A stretch of DNA of 64,000 nt from Gracilibacillus kekensis (GCF_900143085.1 NZ_FRCZ01000004.1:310001-374000); one strand, 5' to 3'. Counted from the first letter of the stretch, positions 51,677 to 60,732 are shown. Translations and numbers: made by a program. The notes: a model not told the origin generated them from the sequence alone.

Positions 51677-51692
51677 AGTTGCCATCTTTCAA
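51664..51692 (-). promoter_or_regulatory. Proximal SigA promoter of hbs
   Basis: On the minus strand TTGAAA (51692-51687) and TATATT (51669-51664) are 17 bases apart. Confidence 0.6.
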
Positions 51693-51707
51693 AGGATGAC
51701 AAGGCTT

Positions 51708-51736
51708 ATAATAACTGAGAATTAAAGATAATTCAA
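51708..51736 (-). promoter_or_regulatory. Distal SigA promoter of hbs
   Basis: On the minus strand TTGAAT (51736-51731) and TATTAT (51713-51708) are 17 bases apart. Two promoters agree with what is known of hbs in B. subtilis. Farther upstream a palindrome GCAGAAAAAA / TTTTTTTTCTGC near 51753-51776 is unexplained. Confidence 0.6.
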
Positions 51737-51924
51737 CAATTATTCGTGTTTCTGCAGAAAAAATTTTTTTTCTGCTAAGTAATTACCAAGTTATCAAGAA
51801 TGTTATCATATGTCATTTGTCTATGCAAGTGTTTTCAAACGTTGATATAATAATACTTTGGTCGATTAGGATGTTTGTATTGTTTTGTTACCTATTATTA
51901 CCAAAAGTTAGATGTTTTATTCAA

Positions 51925-51959
51925 CAAAAAAAGCGCAATGCTTTGGCATCAACGCTTTT
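51925..51959 (-). terminator. Terminator of spoIVA
   Basis: On the minus strand AAAAGCG and CGCTTTT close a stem that also pairs ATGC with GCAT, followed by TTTTTG. It begins about ten bases after the spoIVA stop. Confidence 0.85.
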
Positions 51960-51968
51960 AGAAAATCC

Positions 51969-53447
51969 TTATAGAATTATAGCTATTAACCCACCAGATC
52001 CTTCATTAATTATTCTTTCCAACGTTTCTTTTAATTTGAATCTAGCGTTCTCAGGCATTAATGACAATTTCGCTTGTATTCCTTCTCTTACAATAGAACT
52101 TAGTGATCGGCCAAAGATATCTGATTGCCAAATGGATAAAGGATCATCTTCAAAATCTTGCATTAAATATCGTACTAATTCCTCACTCTGCTTCTCGGTA
52201 CCTATTATTGGGGCAAACTCAGATTCTACATCTACTTTAATCATATGAATGGATGGGGCCACTGCTTTTAGTCGAACACCAAACCTTGGACCTTGTCTAA
52301 TGATTTCAGGTTCTTCCAGGGCCATATCAGTTAATGCCGGTGCAGCTACACCGTATCCGGTTTGCTTAACCATTTTTAAAGCATCTTCTATTTGATCATA
52401 TTCTTTTTTTGCATTCGTAAACTCTTGCATTAATTGTAAAAGATGGTCTTTTCCTCTTATTTCTTCGCCTACGATTTCTTTTAATACTTGATCATATAAC
52501 TCATCTGGTGCATGCAGATCAATATCTGCGACACCCTCACCCATTTCTATCCCTGCAAGAGAGGCTTGTTGAATATAATCAAACTGATCAAATTGTCCAA
52601 TGACATGATCCACGTCCCTTAGCCGCTTGATATCTTTTACAGTCTCTTCTATCGCAATCTGGTAATTTTGTCTTAACCAATGCGTTTCATCTAAAACCAA
52701 TACCCAACTCGGTAAGTTTACATTAACCTCTAATACAGGAAATTCATAAAGTACTTCTCTCATAACGTTGTTAACATCATGTTCAGTCATACTTTCGACA
52801 CTCATTGATAAAACAGGAATATCATATTTATCTGTTAGATCTTGGCGTAATAATTCAGTGTCTTGATTATATGGTCGAACCGAATTAATGACCATAATAA
52901 AGGGCTTGCCAACTTCTTTTAGTTCATTAACTATTCGATCCTCTGCATCTTCATAGTCTTCTCTAGGAATTTCACCAATACTTCCATCAGTAGTTACAAC
53001 AATACCCATGGTGGAGTGTTCTTGAATTACTTTTCTAGTCCCAATTTCAGCCGCATCGTGGAACGGTATAGGTTCCTCGTACCATGGTGTATGAATCATG
53101 CGTGGACCATTTTCATCTTCAAATCCCTGAGCACCTTTTACTGTATAACCAACACAATCCACTAATCTTACGTTTACATCCAAACCTTCTTCTACTGTTA
53201 ATGAGACAGCTTGATTTGGAATAAATTTTGGTTCAGTTGTCATAATCGTTTTACCTGCTGCACTTTGTGGTAATTCATCTTGTGCTCTTAAACGATCACT
53301 TTCATTCGTAATGTTTGGTAATACCGTTTTCTCCATAAACTTTTTTATGAATGTGGACTTACCAGTTCTGACCGCTCCAACAACACCCAAATAAATATCA
53401 CCATTCGTCCGTTTTGAAATATCTTTAAAGATATCTACCCTTTCCAA
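51969..53447 (-). CDS. spoIVA: Stage IV sporulation protein A
   Basis: A 492-residue ATPase that polymerises on the forespore as the base of the coat. Length equals the B. subtilis protein. Features: ERVDIFKDISKRTNGDIYLG, Walker A GAVRTGKST, the sensor region EHSTMGIVVTTDGS, and the conserved C-terminus KLSLMPENARFKLKETLERI and NEGSGGLIAIIL. The start is TTG at 53447 with GGGAGGGG five bases upstream; the frame is open to 53498 but homologues begin at this point. A SigE-like promoter lies at 53503-53532. Confidence 0.97.
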   Translation of the reverse strand: MERVDIFKDISKRTNGDIYLGVVGAVRTGKSTFIKKFMEKTVLPNITNESDRLRAQDELPQSAAGKTIMTTEPKFIPNQAVSLTVEEGLDVNVRLVDCVGYTVKGAQGFEDENGPRMIHTPWYEEPIPFHDAAEIGTRKVIQEHSTMGIVVTTDGSIGEIPREDYEDAEDRIVNELKEVGKPFIMVINSVRPYNQDTELLRQDLTDKYDIPVLSMSVESMTEHDVNNVMREVLYEFPVLEVNVNLPSWVLVLDETHWLRQNYQIAIEETVKDIKRLRDVDHVIGQFDQFDYIQQASLAGIEMGEGVADIDLHAPDELYDQVLKEIVGEEIRGKDHLLQLMQEFTNAKKEYDQIEDALKMVKQTGYGVAAPALTDMALEEPEIIRQGPRFGVRLKAVAPSIHMIKVDVESEFAPIIGTEKQSEELVRYLMQDFEDDPLSIWQSDIFGRSLSSIVREGIQAKLSLMPENARFKLKETLERIINEGSGGLIAIIL

Positions 53448-53502
53448 GTGATCCCCTCCCGATCTATTCGACCTCATCATCCTACAAATCTTTGACAATT
53501 CT

Positions 53503-53532
53503 ATTCTATGATGTTGTCCTATTAAATTATGC
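53503..53532 (-). promoter_or_regulatory. Possible SigE promoter of spoIVA
   Basis: On the minus strand GCATAAT (53532-53526) is followed after 15 bases by CATAGAAT (53510-53503), one mismatch from the SigE -10 CATACAAT. The spacing is at the long end. Mother-cell SigE control is established for spoIVA in B. subtilis. Confidence 0.45.
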
Positions 53533-53694
53533 TAAATATTCGCACATTAAATAAACTTTCATACTTTCCCAAACAAAAACGAATAATCAAGCTCTACCTC
53601 ATCCATATGTCAGGAATGAAGTTTATATACCATTTTAATTTATACGAAGACGAATGATCCCATTAAACCAAATAGTGACCACAAATTCTTATTT

Positions 53695-54205
53695 GACACA
53701 AACTGCGAAGTAAATTGTTGTATATTTATTTGCTGAAGTAGTAATTTTGAAACGATTTATTTACTAGACTTCCGCTCCGGCTGCCTACTTCCCTTTCCGT
53801 GTGTTTTTCCCTTCAGCTAACTTTTTCAAGCAAAGATCGCTTGAAAAAGTGGATCTTCAGAGAAAAAATTCCCACACGAGTGAAAGTGGGCGGCCTACGC
53901 TATAAATAGATTCTACAACGGTTGCGACAGTGATCATTCTGAGCTGTTTATAAGAATTTATTCGGGATAATGATTTAAAAGCCATTATCTCAATTCTCGC
54001 ATTCATTGTAGAATTTGACCTAGCTCAGGCGTCCACTTCGACTCCTAGGGGATTAGCGCGATCTGAAGATCCACTTTGTAAAGTGATCTTCTTTACAAAG
54101 TTAGCTGAAGACGCGCCCCCTGGAAAGCGAAGTGGACAAGCCGGAGCGGTTGTTACGCAGATTCCTTCATTCAAAATTACCACTTCAGGTACTTCGCAGT
54201 TTAGT
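53695..54205. repeat. Composite inverted-repeat element, copy E (terminus class 2)
   Basis: Ends carry AAACTGCGAAGTA and TACTTCGCAGTTTA, with GACAC before the left one. Left arm about 53771-53905 (CTTCAGCTAACTTTTTCAAG, then GCTTGAAAAAGTGG) and right arm about 54020-54160 (GGATTAGCGCGATCTGAAG, then CGCGCCCCC). The core is about 75% like that of copy B. It lies between the spoIVA start and the yphF terminator. Confidence 0.87.
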
Positions 54206-54231
54206 TTTTTAACGTATTCAACATTTAGAAT

Positions 54232-54264
54232 AAAAAAGAAACTCGCATTATAAAAACGAGTTTC
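54232..54264 (-). terminator. Terminator of yphE-yphF
   Basis: GAAACTCG and CGAGTTTC pair around an AT-rich loop, with CTTTTTTA on the minus strand. It lies 15 bases after the yphF stop and about 27 bases from repeat copy E. Confidence 0.82.
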
Positions 54265-54279
54265 TTTCATTTCTTGAGG

Positions 54280-55008
54280 CTACCAACTTTCTTCGATTTC
54301 TGGCGCTAAAATTGGTTCGTTATCTTTTACGGTAAATGGTATACTATATGCTGGTACTACTGGATGTTCTTTTATCAGAATCGGCCTTATATCCTCACCA
54401 TTCTTGTAATTATGGTCTGTTTCTTGTAATTTTTGATAAAGATCGATGCGATAATCAATCAATAATTCCCCGTCAGTATCAATATATACAGGCAAATTTT
54501 CACCTGAATATGGACTTTTCACATGAGGAGGTTCTTCTAAATTAAGTTCTTCATAGTCTAATTCATACACACTACCTTCTACCATGTCTCCAAAAGGAGG
54601 ATAAGTGTGTTCATCTCGATAAATGGTTAACCGTTGTTGGATCGTGCGTACTTGATCAGCTACATTCAAATCAATCACTTTAACGGTTGGATTTTTTTCT
54701 ACATCCACTAAAACATATTGATAACTGCCACCATTTTCAAAAGCAGTTCCTGGTACAGTTTGTAAAAGTCCATTTCTCTTCAACATGCTAAAGTCAATCA
54801 TATATTTCTGATATAGTGGTGTTTCATTTTCTTTTGTATAAATTGGTAGCAATCCATTATTTTGCTCTGCATATTGTTCAATGGCTTGTTGAACCATTTG
54901 CAATTGTGCATCATTTGATATTTTATTTTGACTTAGATTTTCGGAAGGATACATACATCCTGATAAAATGAAAATACTAAGTATTAGAATCATTCTTTTA
55001 TGTAACAT
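54280..55008 (-). CDS. yphF: YphF-like lipoprotein
   Basis: A 242-residue lipoprotein: the signal MLHKRMILILSIFILSGC ends in a lipobox (LSGC) with the acylated Cys at 18. The mature part is acidic, with segments QMVQQAIEQYAEQNNGLLPI and VADQVRTIQQRLTIYRDEH. Position between yphE and spoIVA matches B. subtilis YphF; function unknown. ATG at 55008 has AAGGAG about 12 bases upstream; the frame extends to 55092 over the end of yphE without a ribosome site. Confidence 0.83.
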   Translation of the reverse strand: MLHKRMILILSIFILSGCMYPSENLSQNKISNDAQLQMVQQAIEQYAEQNNGLLPIYTKENETPLYQKYMIDFSMLKRNGLLQTVPGTAFENGGSYQYVLVDVEKNPTVKVIDLNVADQVRTIQQRLTIYRDEHTYPPFGDMVEGSVYELDYEELNLEEPPHVKSPYSGENLPVYIDTDGELLIDYRIDLYQKLQETDHNYKNGEDIRPILIKEHPVVPAYSIPFTVKDNEPILAPEIEESW

Positions 55009-55031
55009 TCTGAATCTTATCTCCTTCTTAT

Positions 55032-55229
55032 TTAGGCCGATGGTCCACTTAGCACAACTAAGAAAATAATGAGACCTCCAACAACTAAACATATATATGC
55101 GACAAACGCGACGATCCCTGAAATCATTCCTTTTAATTTGTATCTACTTAGTAGTATAAGGACCATGGCTAAAATTAGCGCCCCCATCCCACCAAATGAT
55201 ATCCACATTTTCATTAATGCATCAGACAA
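55032..55229 (-). CDS. yphE: DUF2768 membrane protein (YphE)
   Basis: A 65-residue protein with two membrane helices (ISFGGMGALILAMVLILLS and a Val/Leu-rich C-terminal helix ending in VVLSGP), matching DUF2768/YphE; function unknown. The start is TTG at 55229, five bases from GGAG. It precedes yphF by 23 bases and probably shares its transcript. Confidence 0.83.
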   Translation of the reverse strand: MSDALMKMWISFGGMGALILAMVLILLSRYKLKGMISGIVAFVAYICLVVGGLIIFLVVLSGPSA

Positions 55230-55562
55230 CAGTACTCCATCCTCTCTAGTACATTCTTAATTCTTACATTATAACATAAAGTGAGACTGCATTCAGTACA
55301 CTATCATTATTATTAGCCGTACGAAAAGAAATGTAGGTTCCGTTTATTCCACGAACAGACTCTTTCCATTAGCATGCAACTAATAATATCTTGATAAAAT
55401 GTGACTGCGCCGTTATAAAAATTTAAAAGACCGAAGTAGAAGGGGCAAAATCTACTTCGGTTATGACTAAATAATGTACCCGTAATCACCCTGAAAGTGA
55501 ATGCTTGTGCGATTTATAGTATGCGAAGCAATAATACCTTGCATCCTCATGTGCCTATAAAG
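55230..55562. other. Intergenic stretch with one strong hairpin, no gene seen
   Basis: No supported coding frame. At 55430-55461 ACCGAAGTAGA and TCTACTTCGGT form a perfect 11-base-pair stem; on the minus strand CTTTTAAATTTT follows, so it may terminate spoVIF transcripts, about 100 bases past that stop. The rest should hold the yphE-yphF promoter. Confidence 0.55.
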
Positions 55563-55823
55563 TCAATTTTTAAATAATTTGCTTAACGTATTCATATCTT
55601 TCGGCATGTTATTGTTGGTAATTGCTTTCACAATTTTATCTTCTTTTTGCTTCGAAACGGATTTTCCCGAAAGTCTTGCTAATTGTTTAACCAGTTGTCG
55701 TACTGTTTTTTCATCTGAAAAATCAGCATTTTGAACAGATTGTGCTACTTTAAAAATATCATCTGGTTGAACATTAGATTTTTTTTGAATTTGATCAAAC
55801 ATGTTTTGTTTAAAATCACTCAA
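55563..55823 (-). CDS. spoVIF: Stage VI sporulation protein F family
   Basis: An 86-residue protein matching SpoVIF: FDQIQKKSNVQPDDIFKVAQ, SVQNADFSDEKTVRQLVKQL and KEDKIVKAITNNNMPKD. In B. subtilis SpoVIF acts late in the mother cell and affects GerE-dependent coat gene expression; there it is not at this locus as far as I recall. The start is TTG at 55823, five bases from AGGAGGAG. A SigK promoter match lies upstream at 55855-55882. Confidence 0.85.
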   Translation of the reverse strand: MSDFKQNMFDQIQKKSNVQPDDIFKVAQSVQNADFSDEKTVRQLVKQLARLSGKSVSKQKEDKIVKAITNNNMPKDMNTLSKLFKN

Positions 55824-55854
55824 AATAACTCCTCCTAACTACTATAGTCATGTT

Positions 55855-55882
55855 TATAGTATGCATGGAGGAGTTAAACAGT
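55855..55882 (-). promoter_or_regulatory. SigK-type promoter of spoVIF
   Basis: On the minus strand AC (55882-55881) is followed after 17 bases by CATACTATA (55863-55855), a full match to AC, 17 bases, CATANNNTA. The -35 overlaps the gpsA stop codon. Confidence 0.7.
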
Positions 55883-56922
55883 TAATGCTTAAACCTATCA
55901 ATTAGCAAAGTAGAGATATCATCAATTTCATTTGTGCGATTTCGTGTCATTAGATGATCCACTACTTCTTTTGGTGTTTTTTTCTCAAAAATAACATTAT
56001 ATATGCCAGCAGTAATGGGCATTTCTACTTTTTCCTGTTTTGCCATCTGATTCACTGCTTCTGTTGTACGAATTCCTTCCACAATCATTCCCATTTGATC
56101 TAATACTTCGTTTAATGGCAAACCTTTACCTAACATATTGCCTGCTCGCCAATTCCTGCTATGTACACTTGTACATGTTACGATAAGGTCTCCAACTCCT
56201 GACAGTCCAATAAAAGTTAAAGGATTTGCCCCTTTCATTGTAGCTAGGCGAGTGATTTCTGCTAACCCTCTGGTAATTAATGCAGCCTTAGCATTATCAC
56301 CATATCCTAAACCATCTGATATACCAGCACCTAATGCAATTATATTTTTTAATGCCCCGCCTAACTCGACACCAATAATATCGGTGCTTGTATATACGCG
56401 GAAATAATCATTCATAAATAAATCCTGTGTAAAAATGGCATTCCTTTCGCTTTTAGAAGCCGCTGTTAATGTGGTCGGATGTTTGACACTGACTTCTTCT
56501 GCATGACTTGGTCCAGATAAGGCTACAACTTCGTCAACTAATTCTGGCAACATTTCTTCTTTAATCATCTCAGATATTCGAAAGTGGCTATCCGGCTCAA
56601 TCCCTTTACTTCCATGAATAATCGGAATTTTTTGTTTAAGTACTTTGTTTAACTTCTGGCATGTTTCGCGTATTGCTTTCGTTGGTACCACCAAAACAAT
56701 TGCTTCTACATCCTCAATTGCTTTAGCTAGATCATCAAACAATCGTAATGAATCTGGCAGATCTATATTAGGTAAATATTTTAGATTCTTTCTGTCTTTT
56801 TCCATTTTTATTTTTTGCTCGGAATTATGGGTCCATAAGCGGACATCATGTTGATTATCACATAGTACCATCGCAAGCGCAGTTCCCCAACTTCCTGCAC
56901 CTAATACAGCTACTTTTTTCAT
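55882..56922 (-). CDS. gpsA: NAD(P)-dependent glycerol-3-phosphate dehydrogenase
   Basis: A 346-residue enzyme making sn-glycerol-3-phosphate for phospholipids. Motifs: VAVLGAGSWGTALAMVL, VLVVPTKAIRETC, VALSGPSHAEEVSVKHPT, the catalytic Lys in ELGGALKNIIALGAGISDG and GLSGVGDLIVTCTSVHSRN. GAGGTGAAA precedes the ATG. It follows der after 11 bases, the usual pair. Confidence 0.96.
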   Translation of the reverse strand: MKKVAVLGAGSWGTALAMVLCDNQHDVRLWTHNSEQKIKMEKDRKNLKYLPNIDLPDSLRLFDDLAKAIEDVEAIVLVVPTKAIRETCQKLNKVLKQKIPIIHGSKGIEPDSHFRISEMIKEEMLPELVDEVVALSGPSHAEEVSVKHPTTLTAASKSERNAIFTQDLFMNDYFRVYTSTDIIGVELGGALKNIIALGAGISDGLGYGDNAKAALITRGLAEITRLATMKGANPLTFIGLSGVGDLIVTCTSVHSRNWRAGNMLGKGLPLNEVLDQMGMIVEGIRTTEAVNQMAKQEKVEMPITAGIYNVIFEKKTPKEVVDHLMTRNRTNEIDDISTLLIDRFKH

Positions 56923-56933
56923 TTATTTCACCT

Positions 56934-58244
56934 CTAACTTCTTCTACGGGCATATATTTTTATAGGAGTTCCTTCAAAACCGAATGCATCACGAATCTGA
57001 TTTTCAAGAAAGCGCTCATAGGAAAAATGCATTAATTCTGGATCATTTACAAAAACAACAAATGTAGGTGGTTTCACAGCTACTTGTGTCGCATATAAGA
57101 CCTTAAGTTTTTTTCCATGCTTAGTAGGAGCTGGATTAATTGCAAGGGCATCCATGATTACATCATTTAAGATATTTGTTTCAACACGTTTTGTGTGGTT
57201 TTCACTAGCTTCAATAACTTTAGGCAAAAGAGTATGGATTCTTTTCTTCGTTTTTGCTGATAGATAAATAATCGGAGCATAATCTAAAAATAGGAAATGT
57301 GCTCTTACTTTTTCCTCAAATTCTTTTATTGCTTGATCGTGTTGTGCAATGGTATCCCATTTGTTTACGACGATGATTACCGCTTTACCAGCTTCATGTG
57401 CATAACCAGCTATTTTTTTATCTTGTTCAATAATTCCTGCGTCAGCGTCTATCAGTGTTAAAACGACATCTGAACGCTCAATCGCTTTTAAAGCTCTTAG
57501 AATACTGTATTTTTCGGTAGATTCATAGATTTTTCCTCTTTTCCTCATACCAGCAGTATCAATAATTACAAATTCCCTATCTTCTTTGGTGAAATTAGTA
57601 TCAATTGCATCTCTAGTTGTTCCTGCAATATCACTAACAATTACCCGTTCTTCATTTAAAATTGCATTTACTAGAGAAGACTTTCCTACATTTGGTCTTC
57701 CAATCAAACTGAAATGAATTACATCTTCATCAACCGGTTCATTATCCTTTTCCGGAAATAAGTTAACAACACCGTCGAGCAAATCACCTAATCCTAAACC
57801 ATGTGTACCTGATATCGGATAAGGTTCCCCAAAACCAAGTGCATAGAATTCGTATATTTGTTCTCTCATTTCTGGATTATCAACCTTGTTTACAGCTAAA
57901 ACAATAGGTTTATTTGATTTGTATAAGATCTTTGCTACTTCTTCGTCCGCTGCAGTAATTCCTTCTCTACCATTTACTAGAAAAACAATTACATCGGCTT
58001 CACGAATGGCAACTTCAGCTTGCTCTCTCATTTGTATTAGAAGAGGCTCATCACCAATTTCAATTCCACCTGTATCAATTAAGCGAAAATTTGTATTTAG
58101 CCATTCTGCTTCTGCATAAATTCTGTCTCGGGTTACTCCAGGTATATCTTCTACTATAGATATCCTTTCACCAACTAATCGGTTAAAGATCGTTGATTTC
58201 CCTACATTCGGCCTTCCAACTATAGCAACTACAGAACTTCTCAT
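56934..58244 (-). CDS. der: Ribosome-assembly GTPase Der (EngA)
   Basis: A 436-residue tandem GTPase needed for 50S assembly. Two G domains, each with GRPNVGKST or [17 protein letters not shown] or [12 protein letters not shown] or DTAGM and NKVD or NKWD, and a C-terminal KH-like domain ending [32 protein letters not shown] precedes the ATG at 58244. Confidence 0.97.
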   Translation of the reverse strand: MRSSVVAIVGRPNVGKSTIFNRLVGERISIVEDIPGVTRDRIYAEAEWLNTNFRLIDTGGIEIGDEPLLIQMREQAEVAIREADVIVFLVNGREGITAADEEVAKILYKSNKPIVLAVNKVDNPEMREQIYEFYALGFGEPYPISGTHGLGLGDLLDGVVNLFPEKDNEPVDEDVIHFSLIGRPNVGKSSLVNAILNEERVIVSDIAGTTRDAIDTNFTKEDREFVIIDTAGMRKRGKIYESTEKYSILRALKAIERSDVVLTLIDADAGIIEQDKKIAGYAHEAGKAVIIVVNKWDTIAQHDQAIKEFEEKVRAHFLFLDYAPIIYLSAKTKKRIHTLLPKVIEASENHTKRVETNILNDVIMDALAINPAPTKHGKKLKVLYATQVAVKPPTFVVFVNDPELMHFSYERFLENQIRDAFGFEGTPIKIYARRRS

Positions 58245-58377
58245 GAAGGCACATCCTTCCTAAAATGTATTGATTTCAAAATTGTTCCTAAAGTGTCACT
58301 TTACTAAATTACCACAACTCAGCTAATGAAGACAAGTTAATTCAATATAGTTAACATAATATAATTATTGTTAACAT

Positions 58378-58563
58378 TTAGTGTTTCACTATAATATACA
58401 ACTCATCACTTAAGGCATGACTGATACCGTCTAATATAGCTTCGAGGTTGGCAGCTACTTTTTCCATTTCTTCTTTGTCATCACAAATAAAAATCGAAGC
58501 ACCAGCAGTTACTTTATTTGCATTTGTTGTTATTGTAGCTAATATGGCTTTTTCAAGTACCAT
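58378..58563 (-). CDS. Capping-complex subunit for YIEGIA (YpzH-like)
   Basis: A 61-residue protein (KAILATITTNANKVTAGASI, then FICDDKEEMEKVAANLEAIL and DELYIIVKH) that matches the small subunit family encoded beside YIEGIA proteins. It has no membrane segment. GGGGTGAAG precedes the ATG. It lies 18 bases after the YIEGIA gene. The B. subtilis relative is YpzH; its exact role in sporulation is not known to me. Confidence 0.78.
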   Translation of the reverse strand: MVLEKAILATITTNANKVTAGASIFICDDKEEMEKVAANLEAILDGISHALSDELYIIVKH

Positions 58564-58581
58564 CTACTTCACCCCTTATAA

Positions 58582-59463
58582 TTACTTATTTTGAGCTTTT
58601 GATTCCGATGGCATACGAATTGCATTTTCCAGGACCGGTACAGACCTAATTACTTTTATCGCCTTTTTAGCATCTTTGTCTTGAGGCAAGACAAAAACTC
58701 CAATCCGACCATCATCTAAATCCCGCTTAATCAATGGTACTAATGCAGGTGTTCCCGAATCGCGGATCACTCCTAAAGAAACAGATACATCATGTAGAAT
58801 AGCTTGTCGTTGTCCAAGGTTTGCTATAGTAGATCGAACATCAAAGTTCTTAGGAGTTAAAACAAAACCCATTCCGTATTTCATGATCTCTTTTTGTCTA
58901 ATCGGTAATCCTATATTCATAATATATATATTATCTACATAGAGACCAGCCCCATCAAATGATACTTCTGCTTCTTCAACGCTAACAATATCACCCAGTG
59001 TTGAGCCACTCATATATTTTCTAAGGACATAAATACAAATGACGGTTACTACTAGTGCTAAGTAAATGTTCCATACTAAATAAGCCATCGTTGTTAAGAG
59101 TGAAGTGAAAATTACTAGGTAATTTCTACTTTCAAATGCCACAGCGATACCCTCTATATAGGTATTCCCTCTTGGTACTAATTCATAACTATCCATTTCA
59201 GATAATGTATTTCGCTCCATATTACGCACTTCTCTAAATTGTGATGCAGCTATCGTTAAAAACGTGATAGCAGTGAATTCTTTTTCCATAATTGCCGGTA
59301 CTGCAACAGATCCCAAACCAGCAGCGATAAATCCGAGGGCAAGGTGTATAATTTTGCCATGTAAATATGTAGGATATTGTCTATAATCTGTTTTTAACAT
59401 AATCATTCTTGCAAATGTCCCTATTGTTACGCCAAATAGAATGGGGTAGGTATATTCATTCAC
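58582..59463 (-). CDS. YIEGIA domain membrane protein (YphB-like)
   Basis: A 293-residue membrane protein named after its motif, seen here in RGNTYIEGIAVAFESRNY. About four hydrophobic helices in the N-terminal half precede a soluble C-terminal part (ADL-like FVLTPKNFDVRSTIANLGQR, then IGVFVLPQDKDAKKAIKVI). GTG at 59463 lies five bases from GAGGTGG and overlaps the yphA stop by four bases; the GTG at 59472 is in the ribosome site. It is encoded in the yphA-yphB-ypzH order of spore formers. Confidence 0.82.
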   Translation of the reverse strand: MNEYTYPILFGVTIGTFARMIMLKTDYRQYPTYLHGKIIHLALGFIAAGLGSVAVPAIMEKEFTAITFLTIAASQFREVRNMERNTLSEMDSYELVPRGNTYIEGIAVAFESRNYLVIFTSLLTTMAYLVWNIYLALVVTVICIYVLRKYMSGSTLGDIVSVEEAEVSFDGAGLYVDNIYIMNIGLPIRQKEIMKYGMGFVLTPKNFDVRSTIANLGQRQAILHDVSVSLGVIRDSGTPALVPLIKRDLDDGRIGVFVLPQDKDAKKAIKVIRSVPVLENAIRMPSESKAQNK

Positions 59464-60059
59464 GAATTCCACCTCTTTTTAAATTCAATAACCTTCACAA
59501 TACTCTCTATTTTTTCTATTACAAATTCCCAACTATGTTGGATAGCTACTAGTAGAAGAACAGCGAATAATATTAAAAAATAATGAAAATAATTAATGGT
59601 ATACTGAAGAAAATAATTAAGGCATATTAAACCAAATAAGAGTTGTCCGAATGTTAATCCTGTAATTAAAATAATGATCTGATTATACTTATTTTTAGAA
59701 GTGAACTGAGTTAATAAAAACACACTCACTACAGCAATTAATATAAATGCAAAATCATTTAATACTGGACTAGTCAAACGCCATAGAAAATATATTGCAT
59801 ACATGTAGCTTATAAAAAGTATAAATAAATATTTTTTTATAGGAAGCTTCTGATATATGACACCACAACTTGTATATAATAATAAAAAAATAAAACAAAC
59901 GTTCAATGGTAAATCGATAATAATGACTTGATATGGCAGTAAAATCAAACATAAGAGTAAGCCTGTCGAATACAATAATCTTATTTTGTTGTTTGACAGA
60001 AAAAAGGTAGCAATACACCATAACAACCAACATGACCAGACAATTAAAAATTGATACAT
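59460..60059 (-). CDS. yphA: YphA-like membrane protein
   Basis: A 199-residue, very hydrophobic protein with about six membrane helices and a basic C-terminus (KIESIVKVIEFKKRWNS). Identified mainly by position next to the YIEGIA gene and by its layout; function unknown. ATG at 60059 is six bases from AAAGGTG; two earlier in-frame ATGs lack spacing or a site. It is first in its operon, 101 bases from repeat copy F. Confidence 0.7.
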   Translation of the reverse strand: MYQFLIVWSCWLLWCIATFFLSNNKIRLLYSTGLLLCLILLPYQVIIIDLPLNVCFIFLLLYTSCGVIYQKLPIKKYLFILFISYMYAIYFLWRLTSPVLNDFAFILIAVVSVFLLTQFTSKNKYNQIIILITGLTFGQLLFGLICLNYFLQYTINYFHYFLILFAVLLLVAIQHSWEFVIEKIESIVKVIEFKKRWNS

Positions 60060-60159
60060 TTCCATCACCTTTAAACAGTATGGACCGACTAGCAACATTT
60101 TAACCATCACATATAAAAAAACGCACAAAACTATACAGACCTATTTATCTATAAAGAAA

Positions 60160-60685
60160 TAAGTAATGAACAAAACAAGGACAATGCAACATAATCTGAT
60201 GGTAATTTTGACATTATATATGAGTGTGGTATCCGCTCCGGCATTCCCACTTCGCTTTCCAGGGAGCGCGTCTTCAGCTAACTTTTGTAAAGAGGATCGC
60301 TTCGCAAAGTGGATCTTCAGATCGCGCTGATCCCCTTGGAGTCGAAGTGGACGCCTACGCTTAATGAGATTCTACATTTTTGTAAATGCTAATATTTTGG
60401 ATTATCTCTATGAATATTTCCATAAAAGATTGTGATTATAGCAAAAATGCATCCTCTTGCTTTAGTTGTAGAGCATCAAAAAGCGCAGGCGTCCGCTTCC
60501 ACTCCTGTGGGAAGTTTTTATCCGAAGATCCACTTTTTAAGCGACCTTTGCTTAAAAAGTTAGCTGAGGAGAAAAACCCGCAGAAAGGGAAACGGACAAG
60601 CCGTAACGGTTGTTACGCAGTACTAAAATGTCATAATTACCACTACAATAGTGTCGCATAATCCTTCTTTAGTTCATCAACTGAG
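60160..60685. repeat. Composite inverted-repeat element, copy F (terminus class 1)
   Basis: Left end ATGAACAAAACAAGGACAAT; right end reverse complement of GATGAACTAAAGAAGGATTA, both like copy A. The left arm (about 60231-60362) is of the GATCGCGCTGATCCCC subtype, while the right arm (about 60479-60620) is of the GGGAAGTTTTTATCC subtype, so the two arms differ in type. It lies between the yphA start and the S1-gene terminator. Confidence 0.86.
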
Positions 60686-60696
60686 TTTTGCACAAA

Positions 60697-60728
60697 AAAA
60701 ACATGCTACGTAACAGTAGCATGTTTTT
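60697..60728 (-). terminator. Terminator of the S1-domain protein gene
   Basis: AAAACATGCTAC and GTAGCATGTTTT form a perfect 12-base-pair stem with a six-base loop; TTTTTTTG follows on the minus strand. It directly follows the gene. Confidence 0.92.
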
Positions 60729-60732
60729 ACTA

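Noticed and set aside
51817-52248. Plus-strand frame over the spoIVA 3' end
   Set aside because: Antisense to conserved spoIVA sequence and its terminator.
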